The notes under the pieces: generated by a model
Database searches by the model: none
The model's input: only the letters and a program-made list of their open reading frames with translations
What the model was told of the DNA's origin: nothing
Translations under genes and position numbers: made by a program
Shown here: positions 24,705 through 36,758 of the stretch, piece after piece
Layout: each line of letters begins with the position of its first letter
Position numbering within the stretch: position 1 is the first letter of the stretch
NCBI GenBank assembly: GCA_003255065.1
Contig: QAOA01007318.1
Location: 800,356 to 864,355 of the forward strand
DNA length: 64,000 bases
Reading direction: 5' to 3'
Source: Cercis canadensis
Lineage: Eukaryota; Streptophyta; Magnoliopsida; Fabales; Fabaceae

Positions 24705-25719
24705 GTATCGCTCTCGCCCTCCTTTGAATCATTTTGCATTTTAGTTCTTAGACATAAACTCATCTCATTTCCTTTTTTTCCCTCCTTGATTTCTTTATCA
24801 TTTTGATTTTAACCAGGGTTCTTTTTTTTTTTTTTTTTTTTTTTTNTTTTAATTTTCCCCTTTAGATTTTGTCATGCACCTTGTGGTCGGAGTTTCTTGA
24901 ATTTGGTATTTCACATTTACATAGTCCGTTTGATACGAAATTAGCCTGTTTGGTGTTTTACTTCTAGATAATATTCGGAGCATCTGATGAAATGAGAAGG
25001 ATATTAATATTATGCACAGAAAATCAGTGTATACTATAGATGATTTGGTTAAGCTTTGCCTACTCTTGTGAGTGACTTAAAAAGTCCGAAACAATGGAGG
25101 TGAACAAAGAGTGAGCTGTTCTTGTTTCCGGAAAACAGTGAACTCAAGTCACGTGAGTAATTGTTTTAACTTATCGAGGTCTCACAATAAGGAAAGTGTA
25201 AAACTTGAAAGCGTTACTCTTTCATCTAGTGCTGCATTTTGTCAGAAATCAAACAGACATTCTGGGTTTCAGATTGTTTCGCTGTGCATAAGGGATAAAA
25301 GCCTCTAAATGTATTTATACTGATTTTCGGCTTCTGATTTTTGTGCTTACAGGGTAAACAATCGGATCTAAAGGCTTTCAAGAAAATATCGGTTTTCTCC
25401 GACGGTTATTAAGGTAAGTAATAGTCTTTGAGCCTCCGAATGCTTCTTGAAATCAGAGATCTAGGTTCGCCATCCAACATTTCTGCTTTCTCTTACTTTA
25501 TCTTTAGTTAGTCATCATCTTCGAGTTTCATCTGCTGTCAGTTCGTATCTATCTCCTTTTATTGGTGTAGTTTAAAGTTTCCCGAATATTTAGGTGACTT
25601 GGTTTGCTACCCTGTAACGGCTATTTGACTCTGTTTTCCTGTTTTCTAGGCTTCTTGGAACCGTTGCATTCATTCAAACTCTGTTCCTACGTTTGTGACA
25701 TTCAATTATTGTATTCCAG
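24705..25719 (+). other. Two probable 5'UTR introns of MCTP3/4
   Basis: Donor GAAG|GTATCG (24705) pairs with acceptor TGCTTACAG (25352), and donor TTAAG|GTAAGT (25414) pairs with TATTCCAG (25719). This would leave a 61-base middle leader exon (25353-25413) and a final exon from 25720 that carries the ATG. The first intron includes a poly-T tract with an N at 24846. Large leader introns often raise expression in plants. Confidence 0.5.
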
Positions 25720-25762
25720 GTTCAATTCTTTCGAATTGGTCTCTCTTCTTTGAACCCAGAAG

Positions 25763-28087
25763 ATGCAGAGGCCTCCGCCGGAAGACTTTCTGTTGAAGGA
25801 GACCAATCCCCACCTTGGAGGGGGGAAGATCTCCGGTGACAAACTAACGAGCACCTATGACCTCGTTGAGCAAATGCAATACCTCTATGTAAGGGTTGTT
25901 AAGGCTAAGGACTTGCCTGCAAAGGATGTCACTGGCAGTTGTGACCCTTATGTTGAGGTCAAGCTTGGAAACTACAAAGGCACCACCCGGCACTTCGAGA
26001 AGAAGACTAATCCTGAATGGAGCCAGGTATTTGCATTCTCAAAAGATCGGATTCAGGCTTCAGTGCTAGAGGTTACTGTGAAGGATAAGGATGTTGTGAA
26101 GGATGACTTCATTGGTCGTGTCTTGTTTGATCTGAATGAGATCCCTAAGCGGGTTCCGCCTGATAGCCCTTTGGCACCCCAATGGTATAGACTGGAGGAT
26201 AGAAAGGCTGATAAGGCGAAGGGAGAACTCATGCTGGCTGTTTGGATGGGTACACAAGCTGATGAAGCATTTCCTGAAGCCTGGCACTCGGATGCAGCAA
26301 CCGTTAGTGGAACTGATGCTCTTGCCAACATAAGATCAAAAGTGTATCTATCTCCTAAGCTTTGGTATTTGAGGGTTAATGTAATAGAGGCACAAGACTT
26401 GCAACCGACTGATAAGGGTAGATACCCAGAAGTTTTTGTGAAGGCTATACTGGGAAATCAGGCTTTGAGGACGAGAATCTCTCAGAGCAGGGGTATCAAT
26501 CCAATGTGGAATGAGGATTTGATGTTTGTAGCAGCAGAACCATTTGAGGAGCCCCTGATTTTGAATGTGGAGGACAGAGTTGCACCTAACAAAGATGAAG
26601 TACTGGGGAGGTGTGCAATTCCTTTACAGTATGTGGACAGGAGATTAGATCACAAACCTGTGAACACTAGGTGGTTCAATCTTGATAGACATATTATTGT
26701 AGAAGGGGAAAAGAAGAAGGAAACCAAGTTTGCAAGCAGGATCCATATGAGGGTATGTCTGGAAGGTGGTTATCACGTTTTGGATGAATCAACTCACTAC
26801 AGCAGTGATCTTCGACCAACAGCAAAACAGCTGTGGAAGTCCAGTATTGGAGTTCTAGAATTGGGGATACTGAATGCGCAGGGGTTGATGCCAATGAAAA
26901 CAAAAGATGGGCGAGGAACAACAGATGCTTATTGTGTTGCAAAATATGGGCAGAAGTGGGTACGGACAAGGACAATTATTGATAGCTTTACACCCAAGTG
27001 GAATGAGCAATATACTTGGGAGGTTTTTGATCCTTGCACTGTCATAACAATTGGTGTATTTGATAACTGCCATTTGCATGGTGGCGAGAAGGCTGGAGGA
27101 GCAAGAGATTCAAGGATTGGGAAGGTACGGATTCGTCTTTCCACCCTTGAGACTGATCGGGTCTATACGCATTCTTATCCACTTCTAGTTCTTCACCCCA
27201 ATGGAGTGAAGAAAATGGGTGAAATTCACTTGGCTGTGAGGTTCACTTGTTCTTCTTTGCTTAATATGATGCACATGTACTCTCAACCGTTGTTGCCAAA
27301 GATGCATTATATTCATCCGTTGACTGTTAGCCAACTTGACAGTTTGAGGCATCAAGCTACTCAGATTGTTTCAGTGAGGCTGAGTCGTGCTGAACCACCA
27401 TTGAGAAAGGAGGTGGTGGAATACATGCTGGATGTGGGTTCCCACATGTGGAGTATGAGAAGAAGCAAAGCTAACTTCTTCAGGATTATGGGAGTTTTGA
27501 GTGGATTAATTGCTGTTGGGAAATGGTTTGATCAGATTTGCAATTGGAAAAATCCCATCACCACAGTTCTGATTCATATCTTATTCATAATATTAGTCAT
27601 GTACCCAGAGCTTATCCTACCTACAATTTTCCTTTACCTTTTCTTGATTGGAGTTTGGTACTATAGATGGAGGCCAAGGCATCCTCCTCACATGGACACT
27701 CGTCTCTCTCATGCGGATTCTGCACATCCTGATGAATTGGATGAAGAATTTGACACATTCCCTACCTCTCGACCTTCTGACATTGTGAGGATGAGGTATG
27801 ATCGGCTTAGAAGTATTGCTGGGAGGATACAGACTGTGGTTGGTGACTTGGCTACTCAAGGGGAGAGGCTGCAATCTCTGCTCAGCTGGCGAGACCCTAG
27901 AGCTACTGCCCTCTTTGTAATTTTCTGTCTGGTTGCTGCTATTGTGCTGTATGTCACTCCATTCCAAGTTGTGGCTCTCCTCACTGGATTTTATGTGCTC
28001 AGACATCCAAGGTTCCGTCATAAACTTCCTTCAGTGCCGCTGAATTTCTTCAGGAGGCTGCCTGCAAGAACAGACTGCATGCTGTGA
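25763..28087 (+). CDS. MCTP3/MCTP4: Multiple C2 domain and transmembrane region protein, MCTP3/4 type
   Basis: An uninterrupted 774-codon frame starts MQRPPPEDFLLKETNPHLGG, the start shared by Arabidopsis MCTP3 and MCTP4 and rice FTIP7-type proteins. Three C2 domains lie at about residues 40-140, 200-300 and 362-490. The first has the acidic calcium-type loops CDPYVEV and KDKDVVKDD. The second has PEVFV instead of DPY, so it may bind lipid without calcium. The C-terminal PRT_C region contains two hydrophobic hairpins (about 598-632 and 712-746) that insert in the ER membrane, and ends RRLPARTDCML. Family members tether the ER to the plasma membrane at plasmodesmata and influence trafficking of mobile factors such as FT or STM. 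A coding region in one exon is usual for the family. Confidence 0.96.
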   Translation: MQRPPPEDFLLKETNPHLGGGKISGDKLTSTYDLVEQMQYLYVRVVKAKDLPAKDVTGSCDPYVEVKLGNYKGTTRHFEKKTNPEWSQVFAFSKDRIQASVLEVTVKDKDVVKDDFIGRVLFDLNEIPKRVPPDSPLAPQWYRLEDRKADKAKGELMLAVWMGTQADEAFPEAWHSDAATVSGTDALANIRSKVYLSPKLWYLRVNVIEAQDLQPTDKGRYPEVFVKAILGNQALRTRISQSRGINPMWNEDLMFVAAEPFEEPLILNVEDRVAPNKDEVLGRCAIPLQYVDRRLDHKPVNTRWFNLDRHIIVEGEKKKETKFASRIHMRVCLEGGYHVLDESTHYSSDLRPTAKQLWKSSIGVLELGILNAQGLMPMKTKDGRGTTDAYCVAKYGQKWVRTRTIIDSFTPKWNEQYTWEVFDPCTVITIGVFDNCHLHGGEKAGGARDSRIGKVRIRLSTLETDRVYTHSYPLLVLHPNGVKKMGEIHLAVRFTCSSLLNMMHMYSQPLLPKMHYIHPLTVSQLDSLRHQATQIVSVRLSRAEPPLRKEVVEYMLDVGSHMWSMRRSKANFFRIMGVLSGLIAVGKWFDQICNWKNPITTVLIHILFIILVMYPELILPTIFLYLFLIGVWYYRWRPRHPPHMDTRLSHADSAHPDELDEEFDTFPTSRPSDIVRMRYDRLRSIAGRIQTVVGDLATQGERLQSLLSWRDPRATALFVIFCLVAAIVLYVTPFQVVALLTGFYVLRHPRFRHKLPSVPLNFFRRLPARTDCML

Positions 28088-31000
28088 GTGAACCCAGTTT
28101 CATTTTCTGTTCATCTATGATTGGTATGCCTATTTACCTTTCATGTAACTCAAGGAAGGAGCAGAAACAAATGGAGCTTGTTTTACTTTTATTGTTCAGC
28201 ACCAGATTTTTGATTCTGGTTTTTCATGTATGACCTTCTCCTGAAGGCAGTCCGTTATGTGATAGGATTTTCTGTTTTGAACTTCATGCTAGCCCTTGTT
28301 CATTTGTAATTTTGTAGGTTGTGAGTTGAAATTAACTTGTGTTGAATTACCTTTATGTTTTAGTTAGACTTAGTAATTTTTCCAACGGGGCATTTCACTT
28401 CCTCATCTCAGCCCTCAACCATTTATGGCAATGGCTTCTGTTTTCCTTTGGTGTCATTAATGTGCAACTAGTATATGTTTTGTCAATTTTTGGCTGAATT
28501 CTTCCATTGTTTGGCGATAATAGCTCAAAGTTGCTGATTGATTCAATTATTTATTTGGTACACAAACCAACTACTGTATAGTTTATTTGGTATTTCATGA
28601 CCTTGCTTGTTCTGCATGTTTCCCTTCATTTTCTATTTCCATTGTCTTTATCTTGATAAAGTTCATGCTATATGTAAAATATGCTCCTCTTGATTTCTGT
28701 GACCCTGATTTGTTAATTTTGTATAAGTTAGATGAAAACACGTGGGTATCGTTGCCTCTGAACAGTGACACTAAAATAAAGTCGCTGCCTTGTTCATCTT
28801 ATGCCTATCTAACTAATTTTTCCCAAGTTGTACTTATTTTACTTGGATTCAGAGTGGAGAGAGAGAGAGAGGGAGAGGTTCAAGTAGTGGGACAGACAGA
28901 GATCGCCTACGCAATAATTGGGTTTCTGATATCGTTCTCTACAAATGCATATGCATAATAAATGTGATATTCACCCTTCTCTGCATTATTTAATGTGGAA
29001 ATAATGCAATATGAAATTTGAAGGCTAAATTAATACTTGACCTGTTTCATTATTTTCTGTTTACCTTAATCACCAACACGTTGCCAAGAATAGCCTTTTA
29101 TCTTATGTGCATAGAGTGCTTGTCGACTGGGTCTCTTGGGTGAAAGTGGTTCGATTAAAGTGCCGTCTATGACGGAGACTGTCTGGTAAATGAGCAATTT
29201 TTTACTGCTAGGACCAAATTTATGGGCATGTGAGTGTGAGGTAAATAAAAAGAATGGTTCATTGATTATTGGAATTCTATGGTTGGTTCTAAGTTCTATA
29301 TAAGTGGGGACCTATCTTCCTCTTCCTCTGCCTTCTTTTTAGCTTTACAGCCTGTAGCATACTTTGTTTCCCCATTTTCCTGTTTTTAGTGCTTGTGTGT
29401 GTACTGTGGACAAAAATCGTGTTCTTATTTTCCAACGTACAAAGGAAAATAGAGGGAGAACTTGTGGTCCTTTATCTGTACTTTCTTGTTATAGACTCCT
29501 AGTTAACATCTTTTCTCTGCTTAGGCCAGGCCTGTATACTTAACTAACATTATTCTGGTGGAAGCTAGAAGGACACGCAATAATTTACTGTTGCGTTCCT
29601 CCCAACTACCATCGTAATGCTGTGGAATTTTGTGATCAATTTTCCCTTTTTAACTTTCTTAGTGGTGAAGCCAGCAAGAAATCGTTGCTTCATACAAAAG
29701 ACAATGACCAAACTTTTTTTCCCCTCCTTTTTGGCTGCAAAATTGTTTTTTCATGTTGAAGGATTTTAATTTTCATATAATGGTATTGGAATACAGTGTC
29801 TTGCATAATTAAATGATGAGATCCGATCGTTGAATTGTGTTTTATTTTATTTTAAAATAATGTAATTCTCTTGAAATATGGGTGGTTAAAAGGTCACTTT
29901 TTTTTTTTTTAATGCTGTACTTTTTTAAATGAAATGTGGATACAAACTGTTTTTACAAGAGTTTTTTTTTTAAAGTTAAATATAGTATAAATATTTTTAC
30001 TCAAAGAATTTAGTTTTATTTATATAACAAAAAGAGATATATAATATATTTAACTTGTATAATTTAAATTTGATTTCTGACATAGTATTGAGAGGGGGGG
30101 AAGGTTCAAATAAAGTAATTCATGGGAGGTTATTGGTGATTTGGGGTCCATAAAGAAGTGAGTCAAAATATACCAAAAAAAAAAAAAAAGTGTATCAAAA
30201 TCATTGACCAGTTTCTTCCCCGGAGGCCATGTTGCTTGGGATATCGACAAATCAGACTCAGTTGAAGCTTTTCATAAATATATTGGTCGCATTCTTTCAC
30301 TCTCGAGAAAATGAAGCTTGGTTTTATTGTGAAAAAATATTGATGTATGATGTATCCATCCCTTTTGCTGTTGGTAAGGCACTATTTATTTCGAGATTCA
30401 TACTTTAGGACACGGCTGCATTAAATTCAAGTGAAAATATAACGTTCTGTGCTACCAAACAGAGTATATGTGATGTGGGATTTGGAGATATGGGCATGTA
30501 TATGTCCTGGTGCTGCTGGTAAGCATTTACTGGCTATAGGGTTTCTTCTTCTTCTGATTCTATTTTTTTTTTTTTTTGGTTGATTTTAAAGAATCGTTAT
30601 TTTTACACTATATTTTATTAATGTTATATTTTATTTAATATATAAATATAAATTAAATTAAATTACTCTCAATTAATATGATTTTTTTTTTAATTTTAAC
30701 AAAAAATATTTTATATTAAATAATTTTTTTTACAATTGACTAAAAAAAAATTTATATTAAATGAGAATAAATTAATTTATTTTAATTAATGAAACCTTCG
30801 GCTTCTCTCAGATTTTGAAGTTTTATTTTTTCTTGTCCAAACCATCTTTTTTTTTTTTTAATGAAGAAAAACAACAAGCTGATGTCGTAATAATCATGTA
30901 AGATCTCTGATTAGAGGTGGTTTATCAATAAAATATTTTGCTTTTTGAGTATAAATAAATTCGTGTAAGACATGCTTGCAGCATAAAACGATGGACTCAT

Positions 31001-32316
31001 GCTTTGAGGTACATTTTGGGCTTGTTTCATGTGAAGCTAAAAAAAGAGAANATTTTTTGAAATCCATGTACAAAAGAAAAAAAGAGTGGGCTTAGGTTGG
31101 ATTTGGGTCAGAGTTATAATTCAGTGATAACTAGGCTGCGATTTCACTTGGGCAAAGGACCAGTTAAGTTTGACCCAGAGATAAGAAGGAAACGCAGAAG
31201 CATCATGACAAATTGACAATAGTGAGTTCACTCAAGTTATTCAAGCAAATGTAACTTTAATACATAATCAACTAATTATAGTTTTTCAATGAAATATCTT
31301 TAATTTTGAAACTTTTGTTATATATAAATTCCAATTTTATTTTCTCTAATTATAAATTCCAATTAAAGCAAATGTAGTAGTGAATAAATTTGATGTACTG
31401 CCAAGTTTGCGAAATAAAAACTGAGTCAAAAGAGGGGTTCTCTGCCTCTGAAGAGACCAAGGAGGAACCTGGCACTAGCAGCTGAGCACACACCCTGCTT
31501 CCTCTGACCGCATCACATTCACACCAAGAGATGGTAGTTGTAGGCAAGAAGTGAGTGAGAGGCAATGGGCAAGACCCAAGAACGAGGTTTATAACTTTAA
31601 TTAATTAATATAGTCTAGTCCAGTGAGCAGAATGGAAAATTTGTGGTCAGGACAACGGAAGATCTTCAAATTCAATTCAATGTGGTTGACAGAAGAAACC
31701 GAAAGCTTTGGGAAAAGCTCCCCAACCAGATGAAGATTTACTATATTTGGAAACTGAAAAGGGTGGCTCAAGGGCCCCACTTTGGATAATTTAGACTTTT
31801 TTATTTATTAAATGGGAATATTTGAAGACCCATATTGGCCCCCTTCCCTCAAATTAAGGATATAGGCATTGCGAGAGTGCAAAAGGGCATGCCAAATTTG
31901 GCAAATTCCTTTTTCTCCATCCCTTCCCCACCCCAAAGCCTTTATTAAATATTTCCCCATTCTATATTCAAAGATCATCAATTGCTTGCTTCGCTAACAC
32001 TAACACTAAAGGGTAGCACCAGTGAATCAAATTTCGTACGAACCCAAACCACGTCTGCGGGTTGTGGATCTCATGAAATGATTCTCTGCCTAAATTCTTC
32101 TTTTCTTCCATTCCATGATTCCAGCAAGTCAAGGAGGAACAGCCTTTTATATCCTTAGCTTTAATGATTTAAGTCGTTTAGCATAACAAAATTTGCCTTA
32201 TTATGGTAAATAGATAAGGCCCCAAACATGGGGACTTGGTTATGTGCAGCTGTGAAATCAAATTGCTCTTGTTCTTTTCCCTTGTTGCTTTTCCCATAAG
32301 AACCCCTTAACCAATA
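28088..32316. other. Intergenic sequence downstream of MCTP3/4
   Basis: The 3' UTR of MCTP3/4 occupies the first few hundred bases. The rest is AT-rich with poly-T and poly-A runs near 29900, 30170, 30560 and 30850, a GA-rich run near 28857-28875 and an N at 31051. The longest ORFs (123 and 71 codons) look non-coding. No RNA gene was recognised. Confidence 0.5.
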
Positions 32317-32760
32317 AGTTCATTGACTTGAATATTACACTTTAACAACAAAATTATATATTTATCATACTTTTTAACTTAATTATTTAAATATTACAGT
32401 TTTTAAAAAATAAAAAAATGTTTTTTAGACATGTGAGGACTACTAAACGAGCCAATGGGTCCACGTGAGACACACCGATAGCCAATTGGCATGTCCCTTT
32501 TTTGTGCAGCTTTTCTTTTCTTTTTATTATTTTTTATTCTTATATACAAGAAAAAGCAACAAGAAAGGACATGTCATGGGACTACTGGCATGTCTAACGT
32601 GGACACGTCGTATGGCCACTTGCACATCTGGTGGTTCTCACATGTCAGTTATGCTTTTTAAAAAATAAAAAAATAAAAATTATAATATTTAAGTAATTAA
32701 GTTAAAAACTGTTATAAATTAATAAATTCGTTTGTAAAGTGTAATATTCATGTCAAACAG
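32317..32760. mobile_element. 444-bp inverted-repeat (MULE-like) MITE
   Basis: The left end contains TTGACTTGAATATTACACTTT; the reverse complement of the right end contains TTGACATGAATATTACACTTT. Similarity continues inward through TTTTTAACTTAATTA(T/C)TTAAATATTA. The direct repeat CCTTAACCAATA flanks the element at 32305-32316 and 32761-32772. The flank is a little longer than the 9-10 bp usual for Mutator-like elements, so the class is probable only. No ORF of transposase type is present. Confidence 0.75.
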
Positions 32761-32779
32761 CCTTAACCAATAGCCTTTT

Positions 32780-33596
32780 GGAGGCATGGACTTGTTTTTC
32801 TTTTTTGTTTTGTTTTGGGGCTGGGACATTAATATCTTCATATTTTGGACACCTGTAATATTCAAGCCACCATGATTGGATTTGGGGATATAGAAGGAGT
32901 AAGTAAAGGAATCATGTTGGTGTTGGTAGCATGGAATTTGAATGGTGAAATTAAGCATTGAAGGAACTCTCTCACTTGAATAATCCATAGTTTAATTTAA
33001 ATGTTAAACAAAGTAGGATTGAAATGTTGCCAACCACAACTAGTGGTTTAGCCTTCTTCTTATATATATGGCGCTGCCTAATCTAGTGATATAGGAAGTT
33101 GATATTACAATCATAACTTCTATTTTGGCCTTAAATTATGGGGATCATTGACCTTTTATATTGAAGTGAACATCACCTATTTCCGNTTCTGGAGGCATGG
33201 ACTTGTTTTTCTTTTTTGTTTTGTTTTGGGGCTGGGACATTAATATCTTCATATTTTGGACACTTGTAATATTCAAGCCACCATGATTGGATTTAGGGAT
33301 ATAGAAGGAGTAAGTAAAGGAATCATGTTGGTGTTGGTAGCATGGAATTTGAATGGTGAAATTAAGCATTGAAGGAACTCTCCCACTTGAATAATCCATA
33401 GTTTAATTTAAATGTTAAACAAAGTAGGATTGAAATGTTGCCAACCACAACTAGTGGTTTAGCCTTCTTCTTATATATATGGCGCTGCCTAATCTAGTGA
33501 TATAGGAAGTTGATATTACAATCATAACTTCTATTTTGGCCTTAAATTATGGGGATCATTGACCTTTTATATTGAAGTGAACATCACCTATTTCCG
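32780..33596. repeat. 411-bp direct duplication separated by a single N
   Basis: The sequence starting GGAGGCATGGACTTG at 32780 restarts at 33191, and both copies end at ATCACCTATTTCCG (33185 and 33596). The copies differ at only a few bases, for example GACACCTG versus GACACTTG. The N at 33186 sits exactly at the junction. This could be a recent tandem duplication, but two haplotype contigs joined end to end are more likely. Confidence 0.9.
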
Positions 33597-34329
33597 GCAT
33601 GGGAGTTTATGCACATCATGCCTCTTTGGGTGACATTGTTAAATCATCAAATTATTAATTGAATCTTATAGGTACGACCATATATTATTCTGAAACAATA
33701 GGCCAAAAAAGATAAAATTATTTAAAAGAAAAAAGAGTGGAGAATCTGGCTCTCATCTAGCTATCCTTTAACTTCCCATTGAAAAATATCATAACAGTCT
33801 TGCTCAACAGTAGATTTTCAGATATATAAATAATTAATAAAAACAGCTTAAAATTTAAAGAAAGATGAGAACTCCCTTGGTTGAGTAATTCATACATGTT
33901 GCAGCAAAGTAAATGGTATTTGATAAGGTATATGCTTAGATGTATATATATAGTTGACGTAAACTACATATGTTTTTTAAAGTCAACCAATAAGATTAAT
34001 CCATGAAGGGTTTGCATCATCGGGTGGGCTACTAACTCAAGATGCTAATATATTTCAATACAAAGCTGGATGCAATGAACTTGATCATAAGGGTATCATG
34101 TCACAATCATGGTAAGTGTAGAATAAGGCAGTACGGTCGAACAGAAAGTTAGAATAAGATAATCAAGAAGCAAATAATAGATTACATGAATATAATTCTG
34201 AATGAAGCAACCCAATTTTCAACGTGAAAATTATATATTGTTTGGAAAAATTAAGTTTTCAGTTTATTTAAATTAAGTATCCTTAACGTATAGCAAGTCG
34301 AGTCCATGTTCAAGTTCAAAGTAATAGCA

Positions 34330-34360
<31 letters not shown>

Positions 34361-35860
34361 NTTTTTTTTTTTTTGAGAAAGAGAGAGAGAGAGAGAGAGA
34401 GAGGAAAATTAGTAGCACCTTATTGTTGGGAGGAAGATATACAAATGCAATTTGGCTAGTATATGCTCTCCGTATAATTTCAATGCTCATAGTAATATCA
34501 ATAATGATGCTCTCCTTTTGAAATTTGTTGGCATACAATTATACTCCACGTGGTTTCAAATAGGGGAAAAAATAACTGCATTAATATTCAAAAAAATTAT
34601 GTCGTAAAGTTTGGTGGTAAAAAAGAGAGACATTCTCGTGACAATTACATATGTATATATATATATATATATAGTAAATTTAATCTTGCCAGAATTTTAT
34701 AATCCGGTTCGTTTTAGGGCTCTAAAAGGAGTAAATTAAATTACCGATTTATATGTATATATATGCTTGATTTTCTTTTTGAAACCTGTAACTAATTAAT
34801 CCAATAAAATTATGCAGCTAAAATATGTATAGTGCATAAGCATCTTAAGTGGTTTTTGTGGTCTGTTCGATTTAAACATGGGGATGAAGGAGAGAAAGAG
34901 ATTGGATTTCAATTGTAGCATTACTGACCTAAAGGGGAAAGGATATTTGGGACAGGTTTTTTTAATTTATTTAATTTGTTATGTTGTAAATGTGTGTGTT
35001 TTAATGATTTGGTTCCACGTATCTTATCAGCTTATAAACCTTACACTTTAAGGATACCTATGAGATTGGGTAACCTAATTTATCTTGAATCAATATAATA
35101 TAGCCCCAGAGAAGAGAAAACCAACAGCTAATGCAATAGAAAACAAATGGGAAGGTACCACCCCAGCGCCTTAATTAAAAAAGGAGATGGCGGTTACTAA
35201 TAACCAAATATCTATTGACTTAACTCTGCATAAAGCACAAAAAAGAGGGAAACAAAAAACAGCATGCATGTTTACTACCCTTCATTTTTCCTGAGTATAT
35301 ATGTTCAATATTCAGTAATATAATTTTTGTTAATTTGAGTTTTGCTTAAAGAATATATATGTTAATTTCACCCACGCATTATTTATTGATTTAGAAGAGA
35401 GATGTAATTTCCATTAAGTTAGTTTCAATTCATGGAAACCAGGGAGCATTAGTTTTGTTTGGCATTTCTATCACTTTCAGATCAGAAATATAGAATTAGC
35501 TGATGAAGAAGTTGTTGGAGTCCTAGCTACTTAATTAAAACGACCAATTTCTTATGAATATAAAATTATTTTAATTTTTGGATGTGTTCTTGATATACCT
35601 AATCCATTTTACCAATGTTTTTAATTTCTCCTTTATTTAAAAACATTTATCTTTTGTCTCTTTCAAGAGGAAGAACTGAGGTGGGGTTTCAGAAATAACA
35701 AACTCTGTATAAACATAATTTAGAGCTCACATCCTAAGCTACGACTATTATGCTTATATTTATTTGTCTTCCAGTTTAATCTTATAATTTAAACTGAAAG
35801 CTTCCTTGACAATGACAGTTTAACCATTTATATATACTTTATATATGTGTCAAAATACTG

Positions 35861-35934
<74 letters not shown>

Positions 35935-36375
35935 AAAATATATATATCATGATAAGTCATTTTCTCCATTATATATGTACATATATATCTTAAATAAAAA
36001 TTGGATGCAATGAAAGCACATTAAAAGCCAATATTTATAGATAGATTCCTGTAGTCGTGTACAATCTTTATTTCTATAATGATAGTTTAAACGACCCGTC
36101 ATTATTATCAGCAATGCGTTTGATATTTAAGTTAGTTTCCAACGTCATTTTCCTTATTACTGGAGCAATGGCTCAATTGATCATGTACTTAGTCTTAAGG
36201 TTGAGGAGGTTCTTAGGAATTGGGATCAAATTTTGGTGTGACTACTCGTGATAGTTGTAATGTATTATTAGCGATTAAAATGAAAGTTTTTTAAAAAAGG
36301 ATTTATATTCTTAATCGTTATTTTACGAGACAAAAAAATAAAGATTTTGATAACAGTATATATATATATATATAT
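33597..36375. other. Intergenic AT-rich sequence
   Basis: No gene recognised. It includes a long poly-T tract (34332-34374, N at 34361) followed by (GA)n to about 34402, (TA)n at 34651-34672, and the compound repeat listed separately. ORFs across the poly-T/GA tract are artefacts of low complexity. Confidence 0.5.
35864..35933. repeat. Compound (AT)n(GT)n microsatellite
   Basis: About 20 AT units run straight into about 15 GT units. TGTCAAAATA occurs just before (35847-35856) and just after (35931-35940) the array. Almost certainly length-polymorphic. Confidence 0.9.
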
Positions 36376-36758
36376 AATTATTGTTTAGTTTTTTAAGTTA
36401 ACAAAAAAGACTATTTAGTCTGAAACATAAAAGAACTTTTTTTTGGTTCCTCTCATATTAGTATGAAATATCCAAAATACTTTTGGTATTATGTGGTTGT
36501 TCCGTTTTTTTTGTTTTGAACATGGTAACCAAATACATGAACATAATAATCAAATAGCACCAAAATTAATTACATATATATGAATAAAATAATCACGTAG
36601 CACCAAAAACTAATCATATATGCTAACAGAATGATCACATAACACTAAAAAATATTTTGAATATTTCATATAGTAAGAGAGGAATGAAACTGATGTAATT
36701 TCTCTATATTTAGAATCAAATGGTCTTTTTTACCAACTTAAGAAACTAAACAATAATT
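36376..36758. mobile_element. 383-bp foldback element with internal tandem repeats
   Basis: The left end AATTATTGTTTAGTTTTTTA is matched by the reverse complement of the right end AATTATTGTTTAGTTTCTTA, and the pairing continues through AAGTT..AAAAAAGAC. Inside, about three degenerate 43-base units each contain 'AATAATCACRTAGCACCAAAA'-like sequence (about 36540-36650). No clear target duplication was found because (TA)n adjoins the left end. Class unresolved. Confidence 0.6.

Noticed and set aside
26053-28021. Several minus-strand ORFs of 71-134 codons inside the MCTP3/4 gene
   Set aside because: They are antisense shadows of a conserved coding exon; the same applies to plus-strand ORFs within FTIP1 and minus-strand ORFs in the PGIPs.
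28587-28958. 123-codon ORF after MCTP3/4
   Set aside because: It crosses a GA-rich repeat, lies in the 3' flank and has no recognisable domain.
31480-31520. miR164-like string on the minus strand (GGAAGCAGGGTGTGTGC)
   Set aside because: It matches the mature miRNA at only part of its length, and no complementary arm for a hairpin is found nearby.
34306-34538. ORFs on both strands over a poly-Phe/poly-Lys and Arg-Glu run
   Set aside because: They are produced by the poly-T and (GA)n tracts with an N inside; no protein-like sequence.
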